Source: Solihabitans fulvus
GTDB taxonomy: Bacteria; Actinomycetota; Actinomycetes; Mycobacteriales; Pseudonocardiaceae
Assembly (NCBI RefSeq): GCF_008386585.1
Contig: NZ_VUOB01000003.1
Span: forward strand, 76,664-140,663
Length of the DNA: 64,000 nt
Direction of reading: 5' to 3'
Positions 51,166 through 59,843 of the stretch are shown in pieces; positions within the stretch are counted from its first letter, which is position 1; every line of letters begins with the position of its first letter. The notes under the pieces were generated by a model. It did no database searches and was not told the origin of the DNA. It saw only the letters and a program-made list of their open reading frames with translations. The position numbers and the translations under genes are program-made.

Positions 51166-51549
51166 TGGCCAGGTTGCTGCTCGGGGGCGCGTTGTGTGGT
51201 GGGTTGATGGGCGGTGCTGCGGTTCGTGGGGTGGGGGTCGAACACGTTGGCTGGTCGGGGTTTGTCGGGTTCGGACTCGGCGAGGTTGTCGAGTCGGGGC
51301 CTGGCACGGAGATCGGTTGCCTGGCGTTCGTCGACGCGCTCGTCGGTCGCGCGGGCGTCTGGTGTGTCTGGCGAAGGCTGCGGTGTGGGTGTGGGTCGTC
51401 GGACAGCCGGAGTTGGAGAAGCTGGCCGTGGCGATCGATAGTGCGGAGTGCGCTCATCGCGGTGGTCTTCATCAACTCCTCCAACTGTCGGGTTAGCAGA
51501 ACGGCATAGATATGGTTGGTGGCAACGAATTCAGCGGAGCGAGGACCGG

Positions 51550-52413
51550 TTAGACCCGCACTCGGGCGATCAGCTGGGAGAGGCGGTTGCCTCTTAGGCC
51601 TTCGACCTCGCGTAGTTGGTTCACGGACCGAAATCGGCCGTGTTGTTCGCGCCAGTCGACTATGCGTTGCGCGGTCACCAAACCCACTCCTGGCAGGGCG
51701 TCCAACTGTTCCCTCGTTGCCGCGTTGAGGTCGAGCTTCGCGCCCGGCGCGGGTGAACCGCCTCCGAGCACAGGCTGTTGCTCAGCGGCTGGCACGCCGA
51801 CGGCGATCTGTTCGCCGTCGGCCAACCGGCGGGCGAGGTTGAGTGCACTCAGGTCCACGCCCGGATTGGCTCCGCCGGCCGCGCGCAGGGCGTCTGCCAC
51901 CCTGGCGTTGGCCGGCAGGGTGGCCAGTCCCGGTTTGGGCACCGCGCCAACGACGTTCACGACGACGTCGGCCTCGGCGTCCTTGGTGGGGTCGGCGGAG
52001 TGCCCTGTCGACTGGGACCGCTGGCTGACCACCGCCGCGGGCAGGGCCGGGACGGGCTCGACCGAGGGTCGCGCCAGCCAGGATCCGGTCGCCGCAAGCA
52101 CTGCCGCCACGGCGGCGACCGCCGAGAGGACCGGGACCATTCGACGCCTGGCCTTGTCTGGGGCGCGGGCGGCGGCCGGGACCCATCTCTCGACCAGGCG
52201 GCCTGCGCGCCTGCGCACGCGTCCCTGGCGGGGTGGTGAACCGTCGGTTGTCGGAGACTCCTCGGGTGGCGAATCGAGCGGAGGAGTGAGGGGTTGAGTG
52301 CTAGGGGAGGCGGGCGATGGGTTGGGGGGTGCCGCCAGTTGGTCGACCAGGGCGGCCAGGCGGGCTCGGGGGTGGTTGTTGTCGTTACGGCGGTGGGGCT
52401 GGTGATCGAACAT
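51550..52413 (-). CDS. comEA: ComEA-family DNA-binding protein
   Basis: 287 residues. A long Pro-rich cytosolic tail, one membrane anchor (about residues 92-115, VPVLSAVAAVAAVLAATG), a SLBB domain (VVVNVVGAVPKPGLATLP, about 150-210) and a C-terminal helix-hairpin-helix (LDLNAATREQLDALPGVG and VNQLREVEGLRGNRL, about 228-287) that binds DNA outside the membrane. It partners ComEC in DNA uptake. Start ATG 52413. DnaA-box sequences lie just upstream. Confidence 0.92.
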   Translation of the reverse strand: MFDHQPHRRNDNNHPRARLAALVDQLAAPPNPSPASPSTQPLTPPLDSPPEESPTTDGSPPRQGRVRRRAGRLVERWVPAAARAPDKARRRMVPVLSAVAAVAAVLAATGSWLARPSVEPVPALPAAVVSQRSQSTGHSADPTKDAEADVVVNVVGAVPKPGLATLPANARVADALRAAGGANPGVDLSALNLARRLADGEQIAVGVPAAEQQPVLGGGSPAPGAKLDLNAATREQLDALPGVGLVTAQRIVDWREQHGRFRSVNQLREVEGLRGNRLSQLIARVRV

Positions 52414-52465
52414 GGGACGGACGCTAGGCGGGTGTCCGGGGCGGCGCGATGATGAAGCTGTCCAC

Positions 52466-52493
52466 TGTGGACAAGGTGAGGGGTTGTGGATAA
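52466..52493. promoter_or_regulatory. Two DnaA-box sequences upstream of comEA
   Basis: On the minus strand, TTGTCCACA (52474-52466) and TTATCCACA (52493-52485) are perfect matches to actinobacterial and general DnaA boxes, 19 bases apart, 53-80 bases before the comEA start. The first box is also half of GTCCAC-T-GTGGAC, a perfect palindrome. They may tie comEA expression to DnaA or be part of its promoter. The rest of 52414-52679 is a G/T-rich intergenic stretch with imperfect GCGGG repeats. Confidence 0.6.
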
Positions 52494-52679
52494 GTAGGGG
52501 TTGGTGTTCAGCCGAATGGGTGGGGGTGTCGGGGTTTGGTGCGAGAATGTCGCGCCCTCTGGGCGCGGACCTTGATCCGGATTTGGCGCGGGCATGCGGG
52601 CGAGTCTTGGCGCACCCTTAGGCGCGGGCTTTGCTGCGGGATCTGCTGTGGGCTTTGGTGCGGGGAGTGCCGGGCCCGG

Positions 52680-53537
52680 TCAGGCCTCGTCCAGTCCGCC
52701 GGGGAGGACGACGACGCCCAGCACTCCGGGGCCGGTGTGCGCGCCGATCACGGCGCCCACCTCCGAGATCAGGCAGCCGTCCGCGCCCGGCAGGCGCTCG
52801 TTCAACTGCAGCGCCAGCTCGGTGGCGCGCTCCGGCGAGGCGAGGTGGTGCACGGCGATGCCGACCCGCTCATCGCCGGCCGTCGACGCGGCGAGGTCGA
52901 CGAGCCTGCCCATCGCGCGGCTGATCGTGCGGACCTTCTCCAGCGGCACGATCCGGCCGTCGTCCACGTGCAGCAGCGGCTTGACGGCGAGCGCGGTCCC
53001 CAGCAGCGCGGCTGCGGCACCGATCCGGCCGCCCCTGCGCAGGTGATCGAGGGTCTCCAGGCAGAAGAACGTGCGGGTGCGCGCCACCGCCCGCGTCGCC
53101 GCGTCCACCACGTCGGCCAGCTCGCCGCCGGCCGCCGCCACGACCGCGGCGTTGAGCACGGCGAAGCCGAGTCCCATGCCCGTCGACCGTGAGTCGACCA
53201 CGCGAACCCGGGCCGGGTCTATCTCCTCGGCCGCCAGCCTCGCGGCCTCCCAGGTCCCGGACAGCTCGCGGGACAGGTGCACGGCGACGACCGCGTCGGC
53301 GCCACCGTCCAGCGCGGCCCGGTAGACCTCGGCCAGTTCGGCCGGGCTCGGGCGCGAGGTCGTCACCCTGCGATGCTCGCCAAGGGCAGTGGCCAGGGCG
53401 TCCGGTCCGAAGTCCACGCCGTCCAGCCGGCCATGGCCGTCCACGGCCACGTGCAGCGGCACGACCCTGATCGACCGTCGCCGCGCGAACTCCTCCGGCA
53501 GGTACGCGGTGGAGTCGGTGACGACGGCGACGGACAC
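52680..53537 (-). CDS. DegV-family fatty-acid-binding protein
   Basis: 285 residues. VAVVTDSTAYLPEEFA at the start and VTTSRPSPAELAEVY are the DegV lipid-binding signatures; the fatty acid carboxylate is held by the TSRPSP region and a His/Arg in the second domain (RTFFCLETLDHLRRGGRIG). FakB-like proteins hand fatty acids to a kinase; no FakA is adjacent. Start ATG/GTG 53537 (MSVAVV). Matches Rv2417c in position. Confidence 0.9.
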   Translation of the reverse strand: MSVAVVTDSTAYLPEEFARRRSIRVVPLHVAVDGHGRLDGVDFGPDALATALGEHRRVTTSRPSPAELAEVYRAALDGGADAVVAVHLSRELSGTWEAARLAAEEIDPARVRVVDSRSTGMGLGFAVLNAAVVAAAGGELADVVDAATRAVARTRTFFCLETLDHLRRGGRIGAAAALLGTALAVKPLLHVDDGRIVPLEKVRTISRAMGRLVDLAASTAGDERVGIAVHHLASPERATELALQLNERLPGADGCLISEVGAVIGAHTGPGVLGVVVLPGGLDEA

Positions 53538-53629
53538 GAACGCCGAGCCTACGGCTCCGCAGCGCCAACTCCGTGAAACGGCACGGTTCAGATCGGGTCA
53601 GGGACGTTCGTTGGCTCGGGTCGAGCGGC

Positions 53630-54361
53630 TCAGGTCAGGTCGGAGACAGACAGGTCGGGCAGGTTCTTGCGGATCAGGTCGACCAGCTCGGTCGCGACCT
53701 TCCGGTGCGCGGACCAGCCCCAGTGCATGCCGTCGGGGTTGCCCTGGCCGGCGCGCAGGTGGGGGCCGACGAGGGTGGGCAGGTCGAGCAGGGGGACGTC
53801 CGCCTCGGCGGCCCAGGTCCGCACGGCGCGGACGGCCTCGGCGTGGCCGGTGTGCACGCCGGCGTAGGCGGGGGCGCGGTGCACCGAGGGCACGATGCCG
53901 ACCACCGGCAGTCCGGGACGCAGGGCACGCACGGCCCGCAGGCTCTCGTCCAGGTGGTGGACGGTGAGCCGGGGCGGCAGCGCCACCGGTCGGCCGCCAA
54001 GCGCCCTGGCCAGCCAGGGCTGCGCGGCGACGTAGCCGCGCCGCGCGGCCCGCCGCAGTCCCTCGGGACGCAGGTACCGCAGGCCCTGCCGCAGGTAGGT
54101 GGGCAGCGGCGAGGGCAGCGTGTCCATGCTGCCGACGGCGAGCACCAGCACGTCCGCGTCCGCCAGCTCCGCCCACACCCTCGGGTCGCCGGTCAGCGCC
54201 CACCAGGCTTCGCGGGCGGTCCACCCGAAGCCGGCCGCCAGTTCCGCCCTGCCGCCGAGCTCGGCGGCGGCGAGGTTCGGCCACAGGCGCGGGTCGTTGG
54301 CGGGCAGTGGACCGGCCGGGCCGTGGAAGGCGAGCGAGTCCGCCAGGACGAGCAGGCGCAC
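53630..54361 (-). CDS. octT: Diglucosylglycerate octanoyltransferase-like SGNH hydrolase (OctT)
   Basis: 243 residues of the SGNH/GDSL fold: LVLADSLAFHG holds the nucleophile Ser (about residue 9), and DGMHWGWSAHR near the C-terminus holds the Asp/His pair. By position, between degV and gpgP, it matches Rv2418c, the octanoyltransferase that acylates diglucosylglycerate in methylglucose lipopolysaccharide synthesis. The name rests on synteny and fold; the substrate in this organism is unproven. Its ATG follows the gpgP stop by one base. Confidence 0.75.
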   Translation of the reverse strand: MRLLVLADSLAFHGPAGPLPANDPRLWPNLAAAELGGRAELAAGFGWTAREAWWALTGDPRVWAELADADVLVLAVGSMDTLPSPLPTYLRQGLRYLRPEGLRRAARRGYVAAQPWLARALGGRPVALPPRLTVHHLDESLRAVRALRPGLPVVGIVPSVHRAPAYAGVHTGHAEAVRAVRTWAAEADVPLLDLPTLVGPHLRAGQGNPDGMHWGWSAHRKVATELVDLIRKNLPDLSVSDLT

Positions 54362-54362
54362 G

Positions 54363-54977
54363 TCAGCCGGTGATGCCGGCGTTGTAGGTGGCCAGCCGCC
54401 AGCGCCCGTCGGTGTCGGGACGCCTGGTCAGCACCGTCCAGTGGCAGTTGCCGATCCCGGCGAGCTGCGGCCACAGCGGCACCGGCAGGTCGAGCAGCCG
54501 CGCGGTCAGGGCGGTGATGAGGCCGCCGTGCGCGCAGAGCACCACGGTGTCGTCCAGCTCGGCGTCGAGGTCCGCGACCACCGCCGCGGCGCGCACGGCC
54601 ACCTCGACCTTGGTCTCCCCGCCTGGCGGGGCGAACTCGGGGTCGCGCTGCCAGACGGCCATCCGGCCGGGCCACTCGGCCTCCACCTCGACGCCCGTCA
54701 GGCCCTGCCACTTGCCGAGGTTCGTCTCGCGCAGCCGCTCGTCGATGCGCAGCGGCACGCCGACCGCGCTGGTGAACACGGTCGCGGTGTCCTTGGCGCG
54801 ACGCAGGTCTGAGGCGACCACCACCTCGGGCGCGAACCCGGCGAGCACCGGCACCGCGAACCTGGCCTGGTTCCAGCCGGTCTCGGTGAGCGAGGAGTCG
54901 AGATGGCCCTGCATCCGACCGCTCGCGTTGTAGTCGGTCTCGCCGTGCCGCCACAGCACGACCCGCCGCAGTGTCAT
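54363..54977 (-). CDS. gpgP: Glucosyl-3-phosphoglycerate phosphatase-like histidine phosphatase (GpgP)
   Basis: 204 residues from the ATG at 54977 (a longer frame to 55067 overlaps rsfS). Phosphoglycerate-mutase fold: RHGETDYNASGRMQGHLDSSL at the N-terminus with the phospho-His, RETNLGKWQGL and LCAHGGLITAL with the second catalytic His. The order rsfS-gpgP-octT-degV copies Rv2420c-Rv2417c, where this protein is glucosyl-3-phosphoglycerate phosphatase in methylglucose lipopolysaccharide synthesis. A general phosphatase role is the alternative. Confidence 0.8.
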   Translation of the reverse strand: MTLRRVVLWRHGETDYNASGRMQGHLDSSLTETGWNQARFAVPVLAGFAPEVVVASDLRRAKDTATVFTSAVGVPLRIDERLRETNLGKWQGLTGVEVEAEWPGRMAVWQRDPEFAPPGGETKVEVAVRAAAVVADLDAELDDTVVLCAHGGLITALTARLLDLPVPLWPQLAGIGNCHWTVLTRRPDTDGRWRLATYNAGITG

Positions 54978-55002
54978 CTGCCCACGCCTCCCCGCAGCCG
55001 AC

Positions 55003-55431
55003 TCACGCCTGCGTCTCCTCGCCCGGGATCGAGTCGACGGCGTCAGCGACGGCGGCGACGGTGTCATCGGCCGGCGTCGGGTCGAACTCGATGCGCGGGC
55101 AGTCCTTCCAGAGCCGCTCGAGGCCGTAGAAGGTGCGCTCCTCGACGTGCTGCACGTGCACCACGACGTCGACGAAGTCGAGCAGCACCCAGCGGCCCTC
55201 GCGCGCGCCCTCGCGGCGCACCGGCTTCGTGCCGGCCTCGCGCATCTTCTCCTCGATGAAGTCCACGATCGCGCCGACCTGGCGTTCGTTGGGCGCCGAG
55301 GCGATCACGAAGCAGTCGGTGATCACGAGCTGGTCGGAGACATCGAGCACGATCACGTCGTGCGCCTTCTTGTCGGCCGCTGCGTGCGCGGCGACCAGCG
55401 CCAGCCGTTGTGCCTCGTCGGTGGCTGCCAC
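55003..55431 (-). CDS. rsfS: Ribosome silencing factor RsfS
   Basis: 142 residues from a GTG with GAGGAG upstream. Binds L14 and blocks joining of ribosomal subunits in starvation. Family motifs: VIVLDVSDQLVITDCFVIASAPNERQV (about residues 26-53) and WVLLDFVDVVVHVQH (about 82-96). In mycobacteria nadD sits next to it; here 4.4 kb of inserted genes separate them. Confidence 0.95.
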   Translation of the reverse strand: MAATDEAQRLALVAAHAAADKKAHDVIVLDVSDQLVITDCFVIASAPNERQVGAIVDFIEEKMREAGTKPVRREGAREGRWVLLDFVDVVVHVQHVEERTFYGLERLWKDCPRIEFDPTPADDTVAAVADAVDSIPGEETQA

Positions 55432-55666
55432 GTCACTCCTCAGGGTCGAACACCATCACGGTGCGGGCACGAAATGACCCGCACGAATCAATCAGAGTAC
55501 CGGCGTGGCCAGGGTCGGCCGTGCCAACGCTCCCCGGACGGGCCGCCGGGTCCCCGTCGCCGCGCGCGATGCCCACTGCCGCAGGGCCAGTGGCCGTTCG
55601 TGCGTTTGCCCACACCTCGCCCACGCGTCGCCCCCACCTCACTCGCGCGTCGCCCGCGCGTCGCCG

Positions 55667-57769
55667 TCAGCCGACCTCCTGGCGCCGGCCGTCCACGCGC
55701 GGCGCGAGGCCGTTGCGGCGGACGGACTGCCAGCGCAGCTGGGTGCCCTGCAACGCGGTGACCAGCGACTGGACCACCACCAGGTAGGTCAGCTGCCGGT
55801 AGGCGAGCTGTTGCAGCGGGAGTGTCCACAATGGCCTGAGCGACTCCCCGTCCAGGCGCATCGCGTAGCCGGCTCCCGCGGTCTGCGCGGCCAGGAACAG
55901 CAGCCAGATCAGCGCGGCGCGAGGCGCGTCGGCGATGGCCATGCCGTAGATGACGTACACGTCCATCAGCGGCGCCAGCAGCGGCAGCAGCAGTTGGAAC
56001 AGCAGCAGATAGGTCAGGCCGCGCCGCCCCATGTGCCCTGCGGGCCCGCGTTCGACCAGCGCGCGCCGGTGCTTCCACATGGCCTGGAAGGTGCCGTACG
56101 ACCAGCGGTAGCGCTGCCGGTAGAGGCCGCGCAGGGTCGTCGGGGCCTCGGTCCACGCGCGGGCGGCGGGCTCGTAGGTGACCCGCCATCCTGCGCGGGT
56201 GATCGCGATGGTCAGGTCGGTGTCCTCGGCGAGGGTGTCCGCGCTGACCCCGCCGACGTCGACCAGCGCCTCCCGCCGGAACGCGCCGATCGCGCCGGGC
56301 ACGGTCGGAATGCACTGGAGGGAGTCGAGGATCTGACGGTCGAGGTTGGCTCCCGCGCAGTACTCCAGGTGTTGCCAGCGACCGAGCAGCCCTCGGCGGT
56401 TGCCGACCTTGGTGTTGCCGGACACCGCGCCGACGCGCGTGTCGGCGAGGGGCTGCACGAGGTGGCCGATGGTGTCCGGCTCGAAGACGGTGTCGCCGTC
56501 GACGAGGACGAGGACGTCGTGTCTTGCGGCGTTGATACCGGCGTTGAGCGCGGCGGGCTTGCCGGCGTTGTCCTGTCGGATGACCCGCACGCAGGGCAGC
56601 CGCTGGGCCTCGACGAGGTCGGCGGTCCGGTCCGTCGAGCCGTCGTCGACGACGATGACCTCCACCTCGGCGGTGTGCGCGTGCGCGGCCAGCGAGCGGA
56701 CCGTGGACACGATGTTCGCGGCCTCGTTGTAGGCGGGGATGATCACCGACACCGCTGGCGCGAACCGGGGCAGCGGCTGGTGCGCGCGTTCGCGGCGGAG
56801 CCGCCGCGCGGTGTGCGCCAGGCCGAGTTGCATCAGCATGCGGAGCACGGCCAGCGCGGCGACGGTCGCGATGAGCACGTCGAGCACGAGGATCACGGCG
56901 TCGCCGGAGAGCTGGGACGCGCCGAGGACGCGCCCGGTGATCTGCGCGGCCACTCCCGCGTCGCGGCCCCCGGGCGGCAGGCCGACGCCCTCGGCGACCG
57001 TGTCGAACCGGAAACCCTGTGGCCCCAAGGTTTCCAGCAGTTGGCGCGTCGCGTCGACGCTGATGCTGCCGGCGTCGTGCAGCCGCACGACCGCGCCGCT
57101 GCCCGGCGTCGGTGTGCAGACCGCGACGATCTGCTCCAGGTCCTCGACGGCCAGATCGGGACCGTCGAGGTCCGGGCTGACGACCAGGTAGCCCGCGCGC
57201 CCGAGTTCGGCGACGGGCGTGTCGGCCGGGTCGCCGGACGCGCCGAACAGCCGCGCCTGGACGCCTGCGGCGCTGGCGAGCGCGCTCTGGGTGAAGGAGC
57301 GGTCCAGGTGTCGCCGCCAGCTCGGCAACGCGGCCGGGTCGCCCCGCCGAAATCCGCTGATGCCGACCTCGTGGCCCTCCGCGATCATCCGGCGCACCAG
57401 CTCGGGGTGTTCGTTCACCCGCGCGCCGAGCACGAAGAACGTGGCGTGCGCGTGGTGTCGCGCCAACACGTCGAGGATTCGCGGTGTCCAGACGGGGTCG
57501 GGGCCGCCGTAGAAGGCGAGCGCGACGGTGTCCGGCGGCATGCTTCGGCCGCGCAGCTGCTCGCCGTCCGAGCGCAACACCGGACCGAGCGACGAGGCCG
57601 TGTGCCGCTCCTGCCCGAGTGCCCGCGCCGACGGGCTCGGGGCGGTCGCGTAGGCGTGAAACGCAAGCACGCCAAGGAGCATGCCCACGCCGAGGAGCAT
57701 GGTGACCCAGTGCGCGGATGGGATGCGGCGACGGCCCCTCACGGCGCGGTCTCGACGGTGTCGGGCCAC
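55667..57769 (-). CDS. GT2 synthase fused to an inactivated polysaccharide deacetylase domain
   Basis: 700 residues: one N-terminal membrane helix, a NodB-like extracellular domain (about 75-265), a membrane helix, a GT2 domain (about 335-560) and a C-terminal membrane bundle. The GT2 motifs are intact (VVDDGSTDRT, VDGDTVFEP, EDTDLT, QRYRW), so it probably polymerises or transfers a sugar across the membrane. The deacetylase motifs are not: TFDDGP is AFYGGP, the HxxxH zinc pair is replaced by GISGF, and only the late LHDAG remains. Start GTG 57769, inside the 3' end of the preceding small gene. Likely a cell-surface glycan enzyme. Confidence 0.9.
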   Translation of the reverse strand: MARHRRDRAVRGRRRIPSAHWVTMLLGVGMLLGVLAFHAYATAPSPSARALGQERHTASSLGPVLRSDGEQLRGRSMPPDTVALAFYGGPDPVWTPRILDVLARHHAHATFFVLGARVNEHPELVRRMIAEGHEVGISGFRRGDPAALPSWRRHLDRSFTQSALASAAGVQARLFGASGDPADTPVAELGRAGYLVVSPDLDGPDLAVEDLEQIVAVCTPTPGSGAVVRLHDAGSISVDATRQLLETLGPQGFRFDTVAEGVGLPPGGRDAGVAAQITGRVLGASQLSGDAVILVLDVLIATVAALAVLRMLMQLGLAHTARRLRRERAHQPLPRFAPAVSVIIPAYNEAANIVSTVRSLAAHAHTAEVEVIVVDDGSTDRTADLVEAQRLPCVRVIRQDNAGKPAALNAGINAARHDVLVLVDGDTVFEPDTIGHLVQPLADTRVGAVSGNTKVGNRRGLLGRWQHLEYCAGANLDRQILDSLQCIPTVPGAIGAFRREALVDVGGVSADTLAEDTDLTIAITRAGWRVTYEPAARAWTEAPTTLRGLYRQRYRWSYGTFQAMWKHRRALVERGPAGHMGRRGLTYLLLFQLLLPLLAPLMDVYVIYGMAIADAPRAALIWLLFLAAQTAGAGYAMRLDGESLRPLWTLPLQQLAYRQLTYLVVVQSLVTALQGTQLRWQSVRRNGLAPRVDGRRQEVG

Positions 57770-57975
57770 GACGGGGGTGTCCGGTCGACGGGGTCGAGCA
57801 CGGTGGCCGCGATGACGATCGCCAGACCGGACACGACGCAGGCGAGCCCGACGCTGGCGGCGCGCACCGCCGTCCGCCGCCTGCCGGCCGGGTCGACGAA
57901 CACCTGGGTCGGGTCGGGATTGCGCTGCGGCGTCAACAAATGCCTGTCCAGTCGTGCTGCTTGTGGGTGCGTCAC
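57739..57975 (-). CDS. Small membrane protein upstream of the GT2 gene
   Basis: 78 residues from a GTG at 57975 that overlaps the stop of the preceding gene (GTGA). It has an N-terminal soluble part containing NPDPTQVFVDPAGRRRTAVR, one membrane helix (about residues 39-62) and a short Pro-rich tail. It overlaps the start of the GT2 gene by 31 bases. No family recognised; probably an accessory to the synthase. Confidence 0.7.
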   Translation of the reverse strand: MTHPQAARLDRHLLTPQRNPDPTQVFVDPAGRRRTAVRAASVGLACVVSGLAIVIAATVLDPVDRTPPSWPDTVETAP

Positions 57976-58457
57976 GCGTGGTCGTCGACGGGGTTCGCGG
58001 CGCGGGACCTGCCGAACACCGCCCTGATCACCGCGACGCCGAGGGCGACGGCGATGGCGAGCGCCAGGTGCGGAAAGCCGTGGATGAACCAGGGGGCCGC
58101 GGCTTCGAGGAACTTCTTCTCGCTCCCCCACGCCGTCTGCCGCCGCCAGGCCGCGTTCGCCGCCGCGAGCACCAGGAACACCGCTGGCGGCGCGGGCACC
58201 ACGATCCAGAGGCCGACCGGCCGGACCAGCGCGGCGGCCACGAACGCCCCGGCCGCCAGCCACGCCCCGAAAACCCAGCCGAGGATCGGGCCGTCCATGG
58301 CGATCCCGATGCCGCCGAAGACCGCCGAGACGCCCACCGCCGCCAGCGTGGGCAGCTGAACCGGCGCGCGCGGATGCACCGGTCCCCCGCCTGACCCCAT
58401 CACGCGCGCCGCCCCCATTCCCCCCGTCAGTGGCCCCATTAGAGAGGGCGAATCCAC
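57972..58457 (-). CDS. Polytopic membrane protein (DUF6542-like)
   Basis: 161 residues from a GTG at 58457 (an ATG at 58439 is an alternative) with about four membrane helices: VQLPTLAAVGVSAVFGGIGIAM, then GWVFGAWLAAGAFVAAALV, LWIVVPAPPAVFLVLAAANA, and HLALAIAVALGVAVIRAVFG. It resembles the small actinobacterial DUF6542 family. It heads a three-gene set with the 78-residue protein and the GT2 synthase, all overlapping. Confidence 0.7.
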   Translation of the reverse strand: MDSPSLMGPLTGGMGAARVMGSGGGPVHPRAPVQLPTLAAVGVSAVFGGIGIAMDGPILGWVFGAWLAAGAFVAAALVRPVGLWIVVPAPPAVFLVLAAANAAWRRQTAWGSEKKFLEAAAPWFIHGFPHLALAIAVALGVAVIRAVFGRSRAANPVDDHA

Positions 58458-58571
58458 CCTATAGATACAGAACGACGCACCTGTTCAGGTGAGGTCGATC
58501 ACCGATCGCGCCGGGGACAAGTCGGTCGTTTCGCCGCGACTACTTCATTAGAGTGACCATGGGGGTGTGCT

Positions 58572-59822
58572 GTGGGGGATGACAGCGCGGCGGGTGCGGC
58601 AGTGCGCTCGCGGCGGCGATGGTGGGCGGTCGGCGGACTGGTGGTCGCGCGGACGGCGTGGGTGCTGACGTCGGTGGTGTTGATGGTCGCCTCGGGCGTC
58701 GCGTGGGCGACCTACCAGGACTTGGACGCCGGCATGCAGCGGTCGGACGCGATCGCGGCGGACGCGCCGAGGTCGCCAGGCGGCGCCGACGGCGCCGTCA
58801 ACATCCTGCTGATGGGGCTGACCACGCGGCTCGACCTCAACGGCGACCCGCTGCCCGAGGACCTGCTCCGCAGGCTCAACGCAGGCGAGAGCGACCGGGG
58901 CGGCTACAACGCCAACACGCTGATGCTGTTGCACGTGCCCAACAACGGTTCTCCCGCAACGGCTTTCTCCGTTCCGCGCGATGACTACGTCGACTTCGTC
59001 GGCGTGCCGGCCGGACCCAAGCAGGGCAAGATCAAGGAGGCCTACGGGCGGGCCAAGGAGATCGAGGAGGACCGGCTCACCGCCAACGGCCTACGGGACC
59101 GGCACGAGTTGGAGCGGCTGGGCCGCGAGGCTGGGCGCAGGGCGCAGGTGGAGACCGTCCGGGCGTTCCTGAACGTGCCGATCGACCATCTGGTCGAGCT
59201 GAGCCTCGTCGGCTTCTACCACCTCGCGGACGCGCTCGGCGGCGTCGACGTCTGTCTGAACAACGCGACCCGCGACCACTTCTCCGGCGCGAACTTCCCG
59301 GCAGGCCGCCAACATCTCGACGCCGCGCAGGCGCTGTCGTTCGTGCGGCAACGCCACGAACTGGCCAACGGGGACCTGGACCGAACGCGCCGCCAGCAGG
59401 CGTTCCTTGCCTCGGTGACGCGCCAGCTCAAGGGCAGGGGCGTGTTCTCCGACCTCGGCGCGTTGCGCGCGCTGCTCGGCGTGGCGAAGCAGGACGTGGT
59501 GCTCGACAGCGGCTGGGACATCCTGGACTTCATCAGGCAGGCGCCGAACCTCGCGGGCGGCGTCCAGTTCCGCACCCTGCCGATCCTCGACGTCACCACC
59601 GTCGACGGTCAGATCGTCAACACTGTGGACCGGGCCGCCGTCCGCGCGATGGTGTCGGCACCGGCCGTGCGGTCGGCGCCGGGCACGTCGGCAGTGGCCG
59701 GACCGCGGCCGGCGCTCACGGCACCGGGCAGCGGCGAGCGGCAGAGGGTCAGCGAGATCCTGGTCATTGACGAGGGGCCGGGTGGCGGCGAGGCCGCGAA
59801 CGGGATCCCCTGCGTCGACTGA
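58572..59822 (+). CDS. LytR-CpsA-Psr (LCP) family protein
   Basis: 416 residues. An N-terminal membrane helix (about residues 26-47) and an extracellular LCP domain: NILLMGLTTR, TLMLLHVPNN, AFSVPRDDYVDF (catalytic Arg) and FVRQRHELANGDLDRTRRQQAFL. LCP enzymes transfer lipid-linked glycans such as arabinogalactan or teichoic acid to peptidoglycan. A GTG start (58572) follows a weak ribosome site. The C-terminus is Pro/Gly-rich. It diverges from the GT2 operon and runs towards nadD. Confidence 0.92.
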   Translation: MGDDSAAGAAVRSRRRWWAVGGLVVARTAWVLTSVVLMVASGVAWATYQDLDAGMQRSDAIAADAPRSPGGADGAVNILLMGLTTRLDLNGDPLPEDLLRRLNAGESDRGGYNANTLMLLHVPNNGSPATAFSVPRDDYVDFVGVPAGPKQGKIKEAYGRAKEIEEDRLTANGLRDRHELERLGREAGRRAQVETVRAFLNVPIDHLVELSLVGFYHLADALGGVDVCLNNATRDHFSGANFPAGRQHLDAAQALSFVRQRHELANGDLDRTRRQQAFLASVTRQLKGRGVFSDLGALRALLGVAKQDVVLDSGWDILDFIRQAPNLAGGVQFRTLPILDVTTVDGQIVNTVDRAAVRAMVSAPAVRSAPGTSAVAGPRPALTAPGSGERQRVSEILVIDEGPGGGEAANGIPCVD

Positions 59823-59843
59823 GTCCCCGGCGGGCGGCGGGCC

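Noticed and set aside
50600..51484. A 294-residue minus-strand frame spanning the comEA-comEC gap, starting after GGAGG
   Set aside because: It is mostly tandem repeat, with low third-position GC (about two thirds) unlike neighbouring genes, and no family match. I treat it as repeat DNA, but the ribosome site keeps it possible.
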